Made by a program: the position numbers and the translations under genes | From: JAJPKK01 sp963824905 | GTDB taxonomy: Bacteria > Pseudomonadota > Alphaproteobacteria > Rhizobiales > Xanthobacteraceae | Assembly (NCBI GenBank): GCA_963824905.1 | Contig: CAWGRH010000014.1 | Coordinates: 124,001-188,000 of the forward strand | Direction of reading: 5' to 3' | DNA: 64,000 nucleotides | Shown here: piece by piece, positions 55,436 through 64,000 of the stretch | Numbering within the stretch: position 1 is the first letter of the stretch | How the letters are laid out: each line of letters begins with the position of its first letter | The notes under the pieces: generated by a model | Told to the model about the DNA's origin: nothing | Databases searched by the model: none | What the model saw: only the letters and a program-made list of their open reading frames with translations

Positions 55436-56443
55436 CTACGCCACCCGGCCGTGGAATTGGCCGGTCTTGCGGAAGCGCCACAGGTAGGACGGCACGATCG
55501 CTTCGATCGAGCGCGGCACGATGCCGAGTCCTTCGAGGGTGCGGCCTTCGCTGCGCGCCGCCTCCGAGACCACGTTGTCGACCCGCAGGAGATCGACCTG
55601 GTCGCGCGTCAACAGCGGCGTCTTCATCGACGGCAGCTCCCCCAACAGGGGAATGGCCGATAGAAGCTCGAAAAAGAACGCCTGGAACTTGGCCGCCCAG
55701 AACGGGATCGGCACCAGCAGGCGGCGCCGCTGGATGGTCGCCAGCACATATTGCATCAGCGCCTTGAAGGTGAGCACCTCCGGGCCGCCGAGCTCGTAGA
55801 TCGTGGCGGGCTTCGCTTCGCCGGAGACCGCCTTGGCGATCGCCTCGGCGACATCGCCGGCGAACACCGGCTGCAGGCGCGTCTCGCCGCCGCCGATCAG
55901 CGGCAGCACCGGTGACATCCGGGCGAGCGCGGCGAAGCGGTTGAAGAAGTCGTCGTTGGGTCCGAAAATGATCGACGGACGGAATATCGTCGCCTGCGGG
56001 GTCGCGGCGAGTACGAGCCGCTCGCCCTCGGCTTTCGCGCGGGCATATTCGGACGGCGAATTCGGATCGGCGCCGATCGCCGACACCTGGATCATCTGCG
56101 CACCCTCTGCCGCGGCGGCGAGCGCCACCAATTCGGCGCCGAGGGCCTGGACCGCCTCGAAGCTCTGTCGGCCGCTCTCGAAGAGAATGCCGACGAGGTT
56201 GATCACGACATCGCTGCCGCGTGCCGCCGCCGCGACCGAGGTACGGTTGCGCACATTGGCCTGGACCGCGTGGATCTGGCCGACGCGACCAAGTGGCTGC
56301 AGAAAGCCGGAGAGGTCGGGACGCCGCACCGCGACCCGGATGCGGTATCCGCGCTTGGCCAGCGCACGCACCACATGACGGCCAAGAAAGCCCGAGCCAC
56401 CGAAGATCGTGATCAGGGTGTCGGCATTGGACTGCGCTGTCAT
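55436..56443 (-). CDS. Complex I NDUFA9-like NAD(P)-binding protein
   Basis: A 335-residue atypical SDR. TLITIFGGSGFLGRHVVRALAKRGYRIRVAVRRPD is the NAD(P) site, and EYARAKAEGERLVL and TIFRPSIIFGPNDDFFNRFAALARMSP are hallmarks of the NDUFA9-like family in alphaproteobacteria. The family is related to the complex I accessory subunit, and in bacteria its role is unsettled. The ATG at 56443 starts the domain; an upstream in-frame start adds 34 unrelated residues. Confidence 0.85.
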   Translation of the reverse strand: MTAQSNADTLITIFGGSGFLGRHVVRALAKRGYRIRVAVRRPDLSGFLQPLGRVGQIHAVQANVRNRTSVAAAARGSDVVINLVGILFESGRQSFEAVQALGAELVALAAAAEGAQMIQVSAIGADPNSPSEYARAKAEGERLVLAATPQATIFRPSIIFGPNDDFFNRFAALARMSPVLPLIGGGETRLQPVFAGDVAEAIAKAVSGEAKPATIYELGGPEVLTFKALMQYVLATIQRRRLLVPIPFWAAKFQAFFFELLSAIPLLGELPSMKTPLLTRDQVDLLRVDNVVSEAARSEGRTLEGLGIVPRSIEAIVPSYLWRFRKTGQFHGRVA

Positions 56444-56618
56444 GGGACGCCTTTCCGTAGGCCACGCAACGCCATGGTGCACCGCGAAACCCGACGCGGC
56501 ATAGCGGATCGCCGCGGCACTGTACAGGGCGCGCCTCGCGGTCACACAAGCCGGCCGCCACAGGCGGCGGCGCCCTGAGTTGACAAGCGTAAACCCCGCC
56601 CCTTATCTCTGCGCCGAT

Positions 56619-56703
56619 GCCCAGGTGGCGGAATTGGTAGACGCGCTGGTTTCAGGTACCAGTGGCGCAAGTCGTGGAGGTTCGAGTCCTCTCCTGGGCA
56701 CCA
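56619..56703 (+). tRNA. tRNA-Leu(CAG)
   Basis: An 85-nucleotide tRNA with acceptor stem GCCCAGG/CCTGGGC, D-arm GGCGGAATTGGTAGACGC and a long variable arm typical of class II tRNA. The anticodon loop TTCAGGT gives CAG for leucine CUG codons. GGTTCGAGTCC is the T-arm, and the CCA end is encoded. This is the only tRNA in the window. Confidence 0.95.
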
Positions 56704-56821
56704 TCCGTTTCGCGCAATCCCCCGCTGCGCCGTCACCGATACTCCCACGCCGAGCGATGGCACCCGCCGGTCCTCGAGTCTCCGAGCCCCTGGCTCGATG
56801 GGGCGCGACCCTCATCAGGCG

Positions 56822-56847
56822 AAAAAAAGCCCCGCACCGGGCGGGGC
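56822..56847 (-). terminator. Intrinsic terminator of the esterase gene
   Basis: Read on the minus strand, GCCCCGC pairs with GCGGGGC around a short loop and is followed by seven T. This is a textbook intrinsic terminator about 95 bases beyond the stop of the esterase gene. Confidence 0.8.
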
Positions 56848-56861
56848 AGTCCAAGGGAGGA

Positions 56862-56883
56862 AACGGCCCGACAACGGGCCGTT
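56862..56883. other. Perfect hairpin near the esterase terminator
   Basis: AACGGCCCG and CGGGCCGTT form a nine-base perfect stem around ACAA. It has no T-run. It lies between the esterase stop and the terminator and could stabilise the RNA end. Confidence 0.5.
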
Positions 56884-56941
56884 GACGATATGCACCAGGA
56901 CGCCGCGCGGGGACTGTGACCAATGTCACTCTGCGGGCGCG

Positions 56942-57887
56942 CTATTTTCCGGTCTTGATGAATTCGAGGATCTGGTCGGAGAGCGCGGTGTCGGGCGTGT
57001 TGATCGAATAGGATTCCGACATGTGGCTGTGCTTGGGAAGCACGACGCTGCGCACGCATCCGTGCTCCGATTGGCACAGTGCGTCCTTGAGCAGGAAATA
57101 TTGCCCCGCGATGGGCGGCGGATCGAGCTCGGCCGACGACATCATGAAGGGAATCTTCGACTTGATCAGGCCCGCCACGGCCGAGCGTTCGGCGAGCAGC
57201 TTGGGGTCGCTGCCGAAATAGGCGATCCGTCCGTCGCTCTGCTCGTCCTTGGTGAAATCGTATCCGCCGGAGGAGAGGATCGCGCCTGCGATCCCGGCGC
57301 CCTTGGGCTCGTAGAACTCGGGATGCGACAGATATGATGCGACATGCGTGGCGCCGGCCGAGTGCCCCATCAGATAGATGCGGCTCGGGTCCGCCCCGAG
57401 CTCTGACGCCTTTGCGGCAACGAGCGCGACCGCCGCCGCCAGATCCTGGTTGCCGGCCGGCCACGGAAACTGTGGCGCCAGGCGGTACTCGACATTGACG
57501 CCGACCATTCCGTGACGGGCCGCGAACAGCATGACGTTGTCATAGAAGGGGCTGCCCGGCGGCCGCTTGTTGCCACGGATCATGCCGCCGCCGTGGACGA
57601 ACATCAGCACTGGACGCCCCGTGGCGGGGCCTTCCGGCACGAAAATATCGACGACGTTGCGCGGATCGCTGCCGTATTTCACATCGCGGCTGACCTTGAC
57701 GCCCGCGTAAGGCTCCTTCTGCTGGAGCGGCGCGTAGAGCTTGCCGGTATTCTCCGGATCGACGACGCGCCCCATCGCGGCGATCTTCTCGGCGATGTCG
57801 GACGGCATCTGCGCATGGGCCATCGTCGGCGCAGCCAAGGCGGAGCCGATCAGCAAGGCGGCGCCGAGTTCGAACGCGGGTTTTCAC
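56942..57887 (-). CDS. Secreted alpha/beta-hydrolase esterase, likely frameshifted in the signal peptide
   Basis: The hydrolase part has VLMFVHGGGMIRGNKRPPG (oxyanion HGGG), the nucleophile Ser in YLMGHSAGATHVASYLS, and LSSGGYDF, typical of hormone-sensitive-lipase-like esterases. The N-terminus is probably a signal peptide, but it is broken. From a GTG at 57887 the frame gives KTRVRT, and one extra base near 57866 puts the remaining AALLIGSALAAPTMAHAQ in another frame. Removing it gives about 314 residues. Without it, a TTG at 57856 must be the start. Confidence 0.75.
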
Positions 57888-58172
57888 GCGGGGGTTCGCC
57901 GCGAGATCGGGCGCCGGATCGAGATCGGACATGATACCTCCCTAAACATTGGCGGTTGGTTTGCGCGACCCTAGCGCTTGTTCGGGAGATCGAAAAGGCA
58001 GAGCTCGCGGATCGGATCGTCGGGCGGTCCAGGAAGCCTCGACGGCGCGGTCAGTTCGATCCGCCGCCGCCGTCGGCCGAACGCGTGCCGTCCCGCGTTA
58101 TTTGCGGGGAAGACGATCGTGGGGCGCCGAGCATTTGCGCGGCTGCGGAACAACAAAGGATCGACCGCCCCA

Positions 58173-58370
58173 TCAGGGCGGCGGCGGATCGTTGGGCTTG
58201 CCGGTGTTCGCCTGCACGCACATCCACAGATACGACATGCTTCCGGGGCGCGCGCCCGTCACCTGTCCCCGGCTCGACATCGCCGCAGCCTGGCAGGAGT
58301 CCAGGTCAGGAAAATTGCCGACGTGAATAGGCGCGCTCCCGACCATCGCCAGAATGAGCCAAATCTGCAT
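58173..58370 (-). CDS. Small protein with a strong ribosome site, function unknown
   Basis: A 65-residue protein, MQIWLILAMVGSAPIHVGNFPDLDSCQAAAMS..., with a hydrophobic N-terminus and two Cys (SCQAAA and WMCVQ) that could form a disulfide. AAGGAGGACGACCC before the ATG is one of the best ribosome sites in the window. Such short Cys-pair proteins are common in this order, without a known function. GC is still high here, unlike the two genes that follow. Confidence 0.6.
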   Translation of the reverse strand: MQIWLILAMVGSAPIHVGNFPDLDSCQAAAMSSRGQVTGARPGSMSYLWMCVQANTGKPNDPPPP

Positions 58371-58528
58371 GGGTCGTCCTCCTTCGGGCCCCCGCGGGGG
58401 ATGATGCCGAAGAAAGATCGCGAGTGCATCTGTACCTTTCAGTGGAGGCGTACGACCCACATAGCCATTGATGTCGAAGGCACTCGAGCGAAGTCCGCGC
58501 GGAGACACAGCGCTGGTCCTTCGACACC

Positions 58529-59500
58529 CTAAAGTTTTCCCGACAGGCCCACCTTGTAAGTGCTCGAATAGGTGCCGGTCTCCTCGACATGGCCGCGCTG
58601 ATAAGTGCCGGTAAGACCAAGATGCCCGGCCTTATCCAAATTGTAGGTCACATTGGAACTCCATAACTCGAGCGAGCGGCCGGAATAGGTTTCGTATCCC
58701 CAATGATACGTGACGTATCCGTGAAGGCTCGTCCACGCCGGATATATGCGCAGCGTAAGCTGCGGTCCAACGCGGAATGCGTCCGTCCTTTGATTGAAGT
58801 CCAGAACCTTCTTTGTTGCCGAGAGCTCGTTATATTGGGCAAGCAGCTCCGGATCGAAGCGAACGATGACGACGTTCGGGATCAGGACGAAAGGTGCGCT
58901 AATATGAAGCCACTGGTCGTCGTACACGGGCAGCCATTCTGCCGTAACCATGCTGCTCGATGTATGCTTGATATCGTCCTCGACCTCAGCACCTCGCACT
59001 CGGAAATAGTTCGCCAAATATGGACCGTAACTTGAACTTATAACTCCGAACTGAGCGAACCCCCCGGCCGCATTCGTCTTGGCGTTGGTGCTGGCCTGCG
59101 ATTTGGCCGAATTTGCTACCTCGTTCGCAGTGTCATATCCGCCGAAACTGAAGCTGTATGGCCCACTCGAAATCGAGTACATAACGGCCCCAGTTCCTTG
59201 AAGCGTAAGATTATAATTGTTCTTTATATTGTCTCCGGAATAAGAGGCCTGTGCACCGCTCGCCTTTTCCACGGACTGCGGACAAGAAAGCAGATCGATG
59301 TCGGTCCAATTCTGACGCAATAGAACGTTGAAGCCGTCGCAGCCGCCGCCCCCTGCCGCGCCCGGCGCGGCATCACTTGAGTCAGGCTTAGCCGACGGTT
59401 GCGCTTTCACATAATACTGGGTCGTGGGTTCGGATGACGCTACGGAGCTATCGATGACCAGGAATGCGGCGGCGAGGCACAGCGGGATACGAATGTACAT
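58529..59500 (-). CDS. Secreted, probably beta-barrel-like protein of unknown function
   Basis: A 323-residue protein with a signal peptide (MYIRIPLCLAAAFLVIDSSVASSE) and long runs of alternating polar and apolar residues (YNLTLQGTGAVMYSISSGPYSFSFGGYD, LTLRIYPAWTSLHGYVTYHWGYETY). This suggests a beta-barrel, though the last residue is Leu rather than Phe. The DNA is clearly lower in GC than its neighbours. It follows the gene at 59511 by ten bases. No family is recognised. Confidence 0.6.
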   Translation of the reverse strand: MYIRIPLCLAAAFLVIDSSVASSEPTTQYYVKAQPSAKPDSSDAAPGAAGGGGCDGFNVLLRQNWTDIDLLSCPQSVEKASGAQASYSGDNIKNNYNLTLQGTGAVMYSISSGPYSFSFGGYDTANEVANSAKSQASTNAKTNAAGGFAQFGVISSSYGPYLANYFRVRGAEVEDDIKHTSSSMVTAEWLPVYDDQWLHISAPFVLIPNVVIVRFDPELLAQYNELSATKKVLDFNQRTDAFRVGPQLTLRIYPAWTSLHGYVTYHWGYETYSGRSLELWSSNVTYNLDKAGHLGLTGTYQRGHVEETGTYSSTYKVGLSGKL

Positions 59501-59510
59501 GTCAGCCCCC

Positions 59511-59879
59511 TCATCCCTCGGCTTTGGCTACGACTGGAATGATGTCCGAAATCACCGCGCAATTGTTGAGCGCATATGGCTTCAAATTCACGCCATGCCA
59601 ATGTCGGCCGTCGATCGCGCCTCGTATGATATCTTTCCTCACGTTATCGTCGTATCCCAGGTCCGAAAGCTCCGAACCATCCTGGAGCGGCCATCCGGGA
59701 AGAAGTTGATACATGACGCTGTAGACGAGTTGCCTTGCGGTGGTCGAGACAGTCGGAGTGAGAGCCGCGGTGTGCGCCATCAACGCTGCAGAGTGACGCC
59801 TGAGTTCCCGCGTGTGCGCCACGAGGGCTGCTGTGTTCTCCTTCAATGCATCTGCGGCCGAAATCGCTTTTTTTGCCAC
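59511..59879 (-). CDS. Small cytoplasmic protein of unknown function, operon partner
   Basis: A 122-residue protein. The GTG at 59879 has GGGGAGG just upstream. Residues 1-45 form an amphipathic helix with repeats of AALxAHTxxL/xxHSAALxAHTAAL, then a compact domain with DGSELSDLGYDDNVRKDIIRGAIDGRHWHGVNLKPYALNNCAVISDIIPV. No signal peptide is seen. I do not recognise the domain. It shares a short AT-rich upstream region (59920-59975) that should hold the promoter. Confidence 0.6.
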   Translation of the reverse strand: MAKKAISAADALKENTAALVAHTRELRRHSAALMAHTAALTPTVSTTARQLVYSVMYQLLPGWPLQDGSELSDLGYDDNVRKDIIRGAIDGRHWHGVNLKPYALNNCAVISDIIPVVAKAEG

Positions 59880-60029
59880 TAGAGCCTCCCCGAAATGATT
59901 CCCGTGCCGCGCGGACACGCTAAGATTGTATTAATTGTTACATAACTATTAAAAATTGTAAACAACATGTCGCGCAAACGAGCGCGAGTGTGCCGTTCGC
60001 GCAACATTTGCGTGTTGCATTGCGAGAGT

Positions 60030-61007
60030 TCAATCCGGCCGGAGCCCGGCGAATTTCACCACCTTGCCCCACTTGTCGGTTTCGGCGGCGACGAAACGGC
60101 CGAAATCCTCCGGCGAGCAGGCGAACACCGTCGCCCCCTGATCGGCGAACTGCATCCTGAGCTTCGGGTCCGCGAGACCGGCATTGACCGCGCTGTTGAG
60201 GATCGCGACGATCTCGACCGGCGTTCCCTTCGGTGCAGCGAGGCCATACCACGAGCTCGCCTCGTAGCCCGGCACGAACTGCGCGACCGGCGGCACATCG
60301 GGCAGCACGGGGTCGGGCGTCGTGCTCGACACCGCCAATGCACGCAAGCGGCCGTTCCGCAAATACCCGATCGAGGTCGGTATCGTATTGAACATCGCCT
60401 GCACTTGGCCGGCCAGGAGGTCGGTCATCGCCGGCGCGCCGCTGCGATACGGCACATGCACCATTTCGGTGGCTGTCATCATCTTGAACAGCTCGCCGGC
60501 GATGTGCTGGATGGTGCCGTTTCCGGCGGAAGCGAGATTGATCTTGCCGGGGTTCTGCTTCGCATAGGCGATGAACTCCGGCACCGTGGTGATCGGAAAC
60601 GACGGCGTCAGTTCCAGCACGAGGCTGGCGCGGGCAAGGCCGGCAATCGGCACGGCGTCGCGCAGGAAACTGAAGCTGAGCTTCTGATAGAGCGTCGCAT
60701 TCACCGCGTTCGAGGGCGCGACGAGGAGAAGGGTGTAGCCGTCGGGCGGCGCCCGCACCACCGCCTCGGTGCCGATGTTGCCGCCGGCGCCCGAGCGGTT
60801 TTCAACCACGAAGGACTCCCCGAGCCGCTCCTGCAGCCACTGGCTGATCAGGCGGCCGACGATGTCCGGGGTGCCGCCGGCGGCGCTGCTCACGACGACC
60901 CGCACCGTCCGTCGCGGATAGGCCTCCGCCCTCGCGATTCGGTGCACCGCCGGCAATGCGGCAGCAGCAGCGGTGAGACGCAGGAATTGACGACGCAGAA
61001 GTGTCAC
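60030..61007 (-). CDS. Bug/TctC-family solute-binding protein with Tat-like signal
   Basis: About 325 residues. MTLLRRQFLRLTAAAAALPAVHRIARAEA is a twin-arginine-like signal (RRQFLRL), followed by YPRRTVRVVVSSAAGGTPDIVGRLISQWLQERLGE and ENRSGAGGNIGTEAVVRAPPDGYTLLLVAPSN, the Bug hallmark. I chose the GTG at 61007; the ribosome site is weak. No TctA or TctB is nearby. The product would bind a small carboxylate or similar in the periplasm. Confidence 0.85.
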   Translation of the reverse strand: MTLLRRQFLRLTAAAAALPAVHRIARAEAYPRRTVRVVVSSAAGGTPDIVGRLISQWLQERLGESFVVENRSGAGGNIGTEAVVRAPPDGYTLLLVAPSNAVNATLYQKLSFSFLRDAVPIAGLARASLVLELTPSFPITTVPEFIAYAKQNPGKINLASAGNGTIQHIAGELFKMMTATEMVHVPYRSGAPAMTDLLAGQVQAMFNTIPTSIGYLRNGRLRALAVSSTTPDPVLPDVPPVAQFVPGYEASSWYGLAAPKGTPVEIVAILNSAVNAGLADPKLRMQFADQGATVFACSPEDFGRFVAAETDKWGKVVKFAGLRPD

Positions 61008-61172
61008 CGTCCGTCCCCGGGAGTTGGCGCATGAGGCGCGCGGAATAGGTTGAACGGGTGGATTTGCCGGCCTGCCGATCCGGCTCGTCAGCATGCCCGA
61101 GCGTCCCGGCCAGTCAATGGCGCAGCGCCGGCCGATCGTGGACCGCTGGCGGAATCCTGCGTGGATCGCGCG

Positions 61173-64000
61173 CTATCTCCCCGACGCTTTGCGCCTGGTC
61201 GGTGCGATCGAGGACACATAGGCCTCGATCGGCAGCGGCTTCCCGATCAGATACCCCTGGACCTCGTCGCAGGATTCTTTCGCCAGGAACGCGAGCTGCT
61301 CGGCGGTCTCGACGCCTTCGGCGGTGACCGGCAAGGAGAGGGCCCGCCCCAGGCCGATGATGGCGCGCACGATCGCCGCCGACTGCGGGCTCTTGTCGAG
61401 ATTGGAAATGAACGCCTGGTCGATCTTTATCTTGTCGAACGGAAATGCCTGCAAATAGGACAGCGAGGAGTAGCCGGTGCCGAAATCGTCCATCGCGATC
61501 CGCACGCCCAGCGCCTTGAGCCGCCGCAGGATCGCGACAGCGCGCGAGAAGTCGTCGATCAGCACGCTTTCGGTGACTTCGAGCTCGAGGCGGTGGGGCG
61601 CGAGCCCGGTCTCGAGCAGGATCGAATGGACGAGACCCGGCAGGTCGCCGTGCCGGAACTGCACCGCGGACAGATTGATCGCGATCTGCAACGGGCGTTT
61701 CCAGCTGGCCGCTTCGCGGCAGGCGTGGCGCAGCATCCATTCGCCGATCGAGACGATGATGCCGGTCTCTTCGGCGAGCGGAACAAACAGGCCGGGCGAG
61801 ATCAGCCCGCGCGTCGGATGCTGCCAGCGCACCAGCGCCTCGAACCCGAGGACGCGCCCATCGATGGCGGCCTGCGGCTGGTAGTAGACCCGCAGCTCGT
61901 CGTGCTCGATCGCCGTTCGCAATTCATGCTGCAGCGCGCGGCGTTCGCGGAGCCTCTGGTCCATCTGCGCCTCGAAGAAGCGCACGGAACCGCGCCCTTC
62001 GCGCTTGGCGCGGTTGAGGCCGGCGTCGGCATTGGCGAGCAGGGTTGCGGCATCGGTTCCGTCGTTCGGATAGATCGAAATTCCGATGCTCAGCCCGGAG
62101 CAGATCGGTTGGCCGTCGATCTCGACCTCGCGCGGCGACATTCATGAGGCGTGCCGCCAGGAGCTCGGCGGCCGCCGGTTGCGGCCCCTCCGTCAGCACC
62201 AGCCAGAACTCGTCGCCGCCGCGGCGGGCCAGGAACGCATTCCCGCTCGCCTCCTTGAACCGGCGCGCGAGATCGTGCAGCACCGCGTCACCGATGGCAT
62301 GGCCGAAGACGTCGTTCACCTCTTGGAACCGGTCGAGATCGGCGGAGATCACCGCGAGCTGGCCGTGCTGCGCGGCGGCGCGCTCCAGCGCCTTCGCCAC
62401 GAACTCGTTGAACGCCGCGCGGTTGGGCAGGCCGGTCAACATGTCGTGGTGGGCGAGATAGTGGATGCGCGCCTCGGCCTGTTTCTGCTCGGTAATCTCC
62501 TCGTGGGTGGTGACCCATCCGCCGCCGGCCATTGGCCGGCTGACGACGTGGAACGTCCGCTCACCAAGTTCGGCCATATGGCTGCGCGCCTTGCCGGCGG
62601 CGACCGACTCGAGGATGGTGCGGCTGTATTGCTCCGGATCTTCGGAGAATGAGCCCGTCCTCGACCGCTCGTCGAGAAGCTCACGCAGGGTGCAGCCCGC
62701 CTTCACCACCTCGGGGGACAGACCATACATATCGAGATAGCGCCGATTGCACAGCAGCAGCCGCGCGTCGGTGCCGAACATGATAAGGCCCTGCGACATA
62801 TTCTCGATTGCCGTGTCCATCAGCCGCTTCTGTTCCAGAAGCTGTGCATCGGCGCGCGCGCGCTCGGTCACGTCGACGACCGCAGCGAGGCGGGCCTCGA
62901 CCCCGGCGTAGAGGAGGCTCGTCGAGTAGACATTGACCAAAATCTCGGTGCCGTCCGCTTTGAGATGGCGCCATGTTTTCGCGCCCCCGCTGCCGCGGAA
63001 GGTCTGCATGAATTCGCTGAAGGCCGGGCGTTCCTCGGGGCCCCGAATGTCGAGCGCGGTCATCTCGAGGAAGTGCTCGCGCGTATATCCATAATGCGCC
63101 AGCGCGGCTTCGTTGACGTCTAGGAACCGCAGCGTCGCGGCCTCGATCACCAGCATCGGCACCGGGTTGCTGTTGAATAGCAGCCTGAACGACTCCTCGC
63201 GCTCCTTGATTTCGGTGACGTCGATGCGAAGACCGATGTTGCCGCCGTCGGCCGTCCGGTGCTCCTCGACGACGATATAGCGGCCGGTCGACAGGCGTTG
63301 CTCGAATCGGTTGGACGGCAGCCGATGCCGTGCGAGCCGCTGCGCGAGCCACTCCTCCTCGCGGCCGATGGCGTCCGCGTACTGTCCGCGTGCGAGGCCG
63401 TCGCGCAGGATATCCTCGAAGCGCATGCCGGCGACGATCTTCTCGGTCAGGCTGTAGGTCTCGGCATAGTGCCGGTTCCACAGCACGAGGCGGTCGTCCG
63501 CGTCCATCAGCGCGATGCCTTCGGGCACCACCTCCAAGGCTTCGACAAGGCGGTCATGGGCGGCCTGCGCGTCCTGCTGCGCGCGCTCTGCCCGCGCCCG
63601 CGCCTCGGCCACGGCCTGCTCGCTGCGCCGTTGCGCGGTGATGTCCTCGTGGGTCGCAACCCAGCCGCCGTCGGGCATCGGCTGTCGGCAGATCCGGATG
63701 ACACGGCCGTCGACGAGCTCGACCGTGGTGTCGCTGGACTTGTCGGACAAGGCATAGGAATTGCGCCAGACGAGATATCGGTCCGTATCCATCGTCGGCG
63801 TGGTGCCGACCTCGCAACGCAGCTCAATGATCTCGCTGAGCGTTATCCCGGGGACGACCCGATCTGGAGGCAGCCCGTACATTTCGATGAGGCGCCGGTT
63901 GCACACGATCAGCCGCCGTTCGCCGTCGAAGAAGGCGAGGCCCTGGGCGATGTTGTTGATGGCGGTGTCGAAGCGGGAATTCTGCTCGCGAAGGCGCGCA
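61173..64000 (-). CDS. Multi-PAS GGDEF-EAL protein, truncated by the window and frameshifted once
   Basis: The N-terminus is outside the window. Four PAS-type domains are visible, three of the kind xxQGLxxFxxxxRLLxCNRRYxxMY and one with VPMLVIEAATLRFLDVNEAALAHYG. A diguanylate cyclase domain follows with ADLDRFQEVNDVFGHAIGDAVL and RRGGDEF, then an EAL phosphodiesterase domain with GFEALVRWQHP, LELEVTESVL, MDDFGTGYSSL and AEGVETAEQ. The frame shifts at about 62141, between GGDEF and EAL, and one extra base accounts for it. With both active sites intact it would tune cyclic di-GMP. Confidence 0.88.

Noticed and set aside
57978..58532. A plus-strand 184-codon gene
   Set aside because: Overlaps the small Cys-pair gene with its strong ribosome site and has an Arg/Pro-rich shadow-like product.

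Overview
The window reads as a chromosomal segment of a high-GC alphaproteobacterium of the order Hyphomicrobiales (Rhizobiales), most like the Nitrobacteraceae/Xanthobacteraceae. Supporting this are the ffs-dnaX-ybaB-recR block, def-fmt-truA-dapE-dapD, the chvI-chvG-hprK-PTS-ahcY block with pckA diverging from it, Tad pilus genes, several Bug/TctC solute-binding proteins, and dense GC-rich intergenic inverted repeats. The genus cannot be fixed by eye.

Layout. 0-2.3 kb: end of a Tad/Flp pilus locus (cpaA fragment, a pilus N-domain protein, two TadE-like pseudopilins). 2.3-9.5 kb, minus strand: Lrp regulator, PfkB kinase, NudC, a two-subunit GMC dehydrogenase without its cytochrome subunit, and modBC without modA. 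9.8-13.3 kb: 4.5S RNA, dnaX, ybaB, recR. 13.3-16.5 kb: ampG-rmuC and a yefM-yoeB toxin-antitoxin pair with its operator. 16.6-22.8 kb: def, fmt, truA, dapE, dapD, a HAD phosphatase and an SRPBCC protein. 23-32 kb: a secreted redox region (multi-domain protein with one haem motif, small cytochrome c, two paralogous secreted proteins of unknown function) enclosing a TetR-controlled emrAB efflux operon and a cupin. 32-41 kb: a phospholipase-D-family protein with a histone-H1-like tail, a class II amidotransferase and three membrane glycosylation-type genes. 41-49.7 kb: ahcY, HPr, EIIA-Man, HPr kinase, ChvG/ChvI, a HugZ-like protein and pckA. 49.8-57.9 kb: two tiny secreted proteins, a Bug protein, an epimerase, queG, a GST, uppP, an NDUFA9-like protein, tRNA-Leu(CAG) and an esterase. 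58.1-60 kb: a lower-GC patch with unrecognised genes. 60-64 kb: a second Bug protein and a multi-PAS GGDEF-EAL protein cut by the window edge.

How the genes work together. ChvG/ChvI, HprK, EIIA-Man and HPr form the envelope-stress and carbon-signalling unit of this order, and gluconeogenic pckA starts on the other side of it. TetR sits opposite emrAB, with two operators bracketing a good promoter.

A striking global feature is that eight otherwise well-conserved genes (fmt, truA, dapE, emrA, the amidotransferase, pckA, the esterase and the GGDEF-EAL gene) each carry one frameshift. In every case the shift has the same sign, equal to one extra base, and removing that base restores the expected reading frame. 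Several of these genes are normally essential or housekeeping, so insertion-type sequencing errors are the first explanation. I found no defence island, prophage, CRISPR array or complete insertion sequence.
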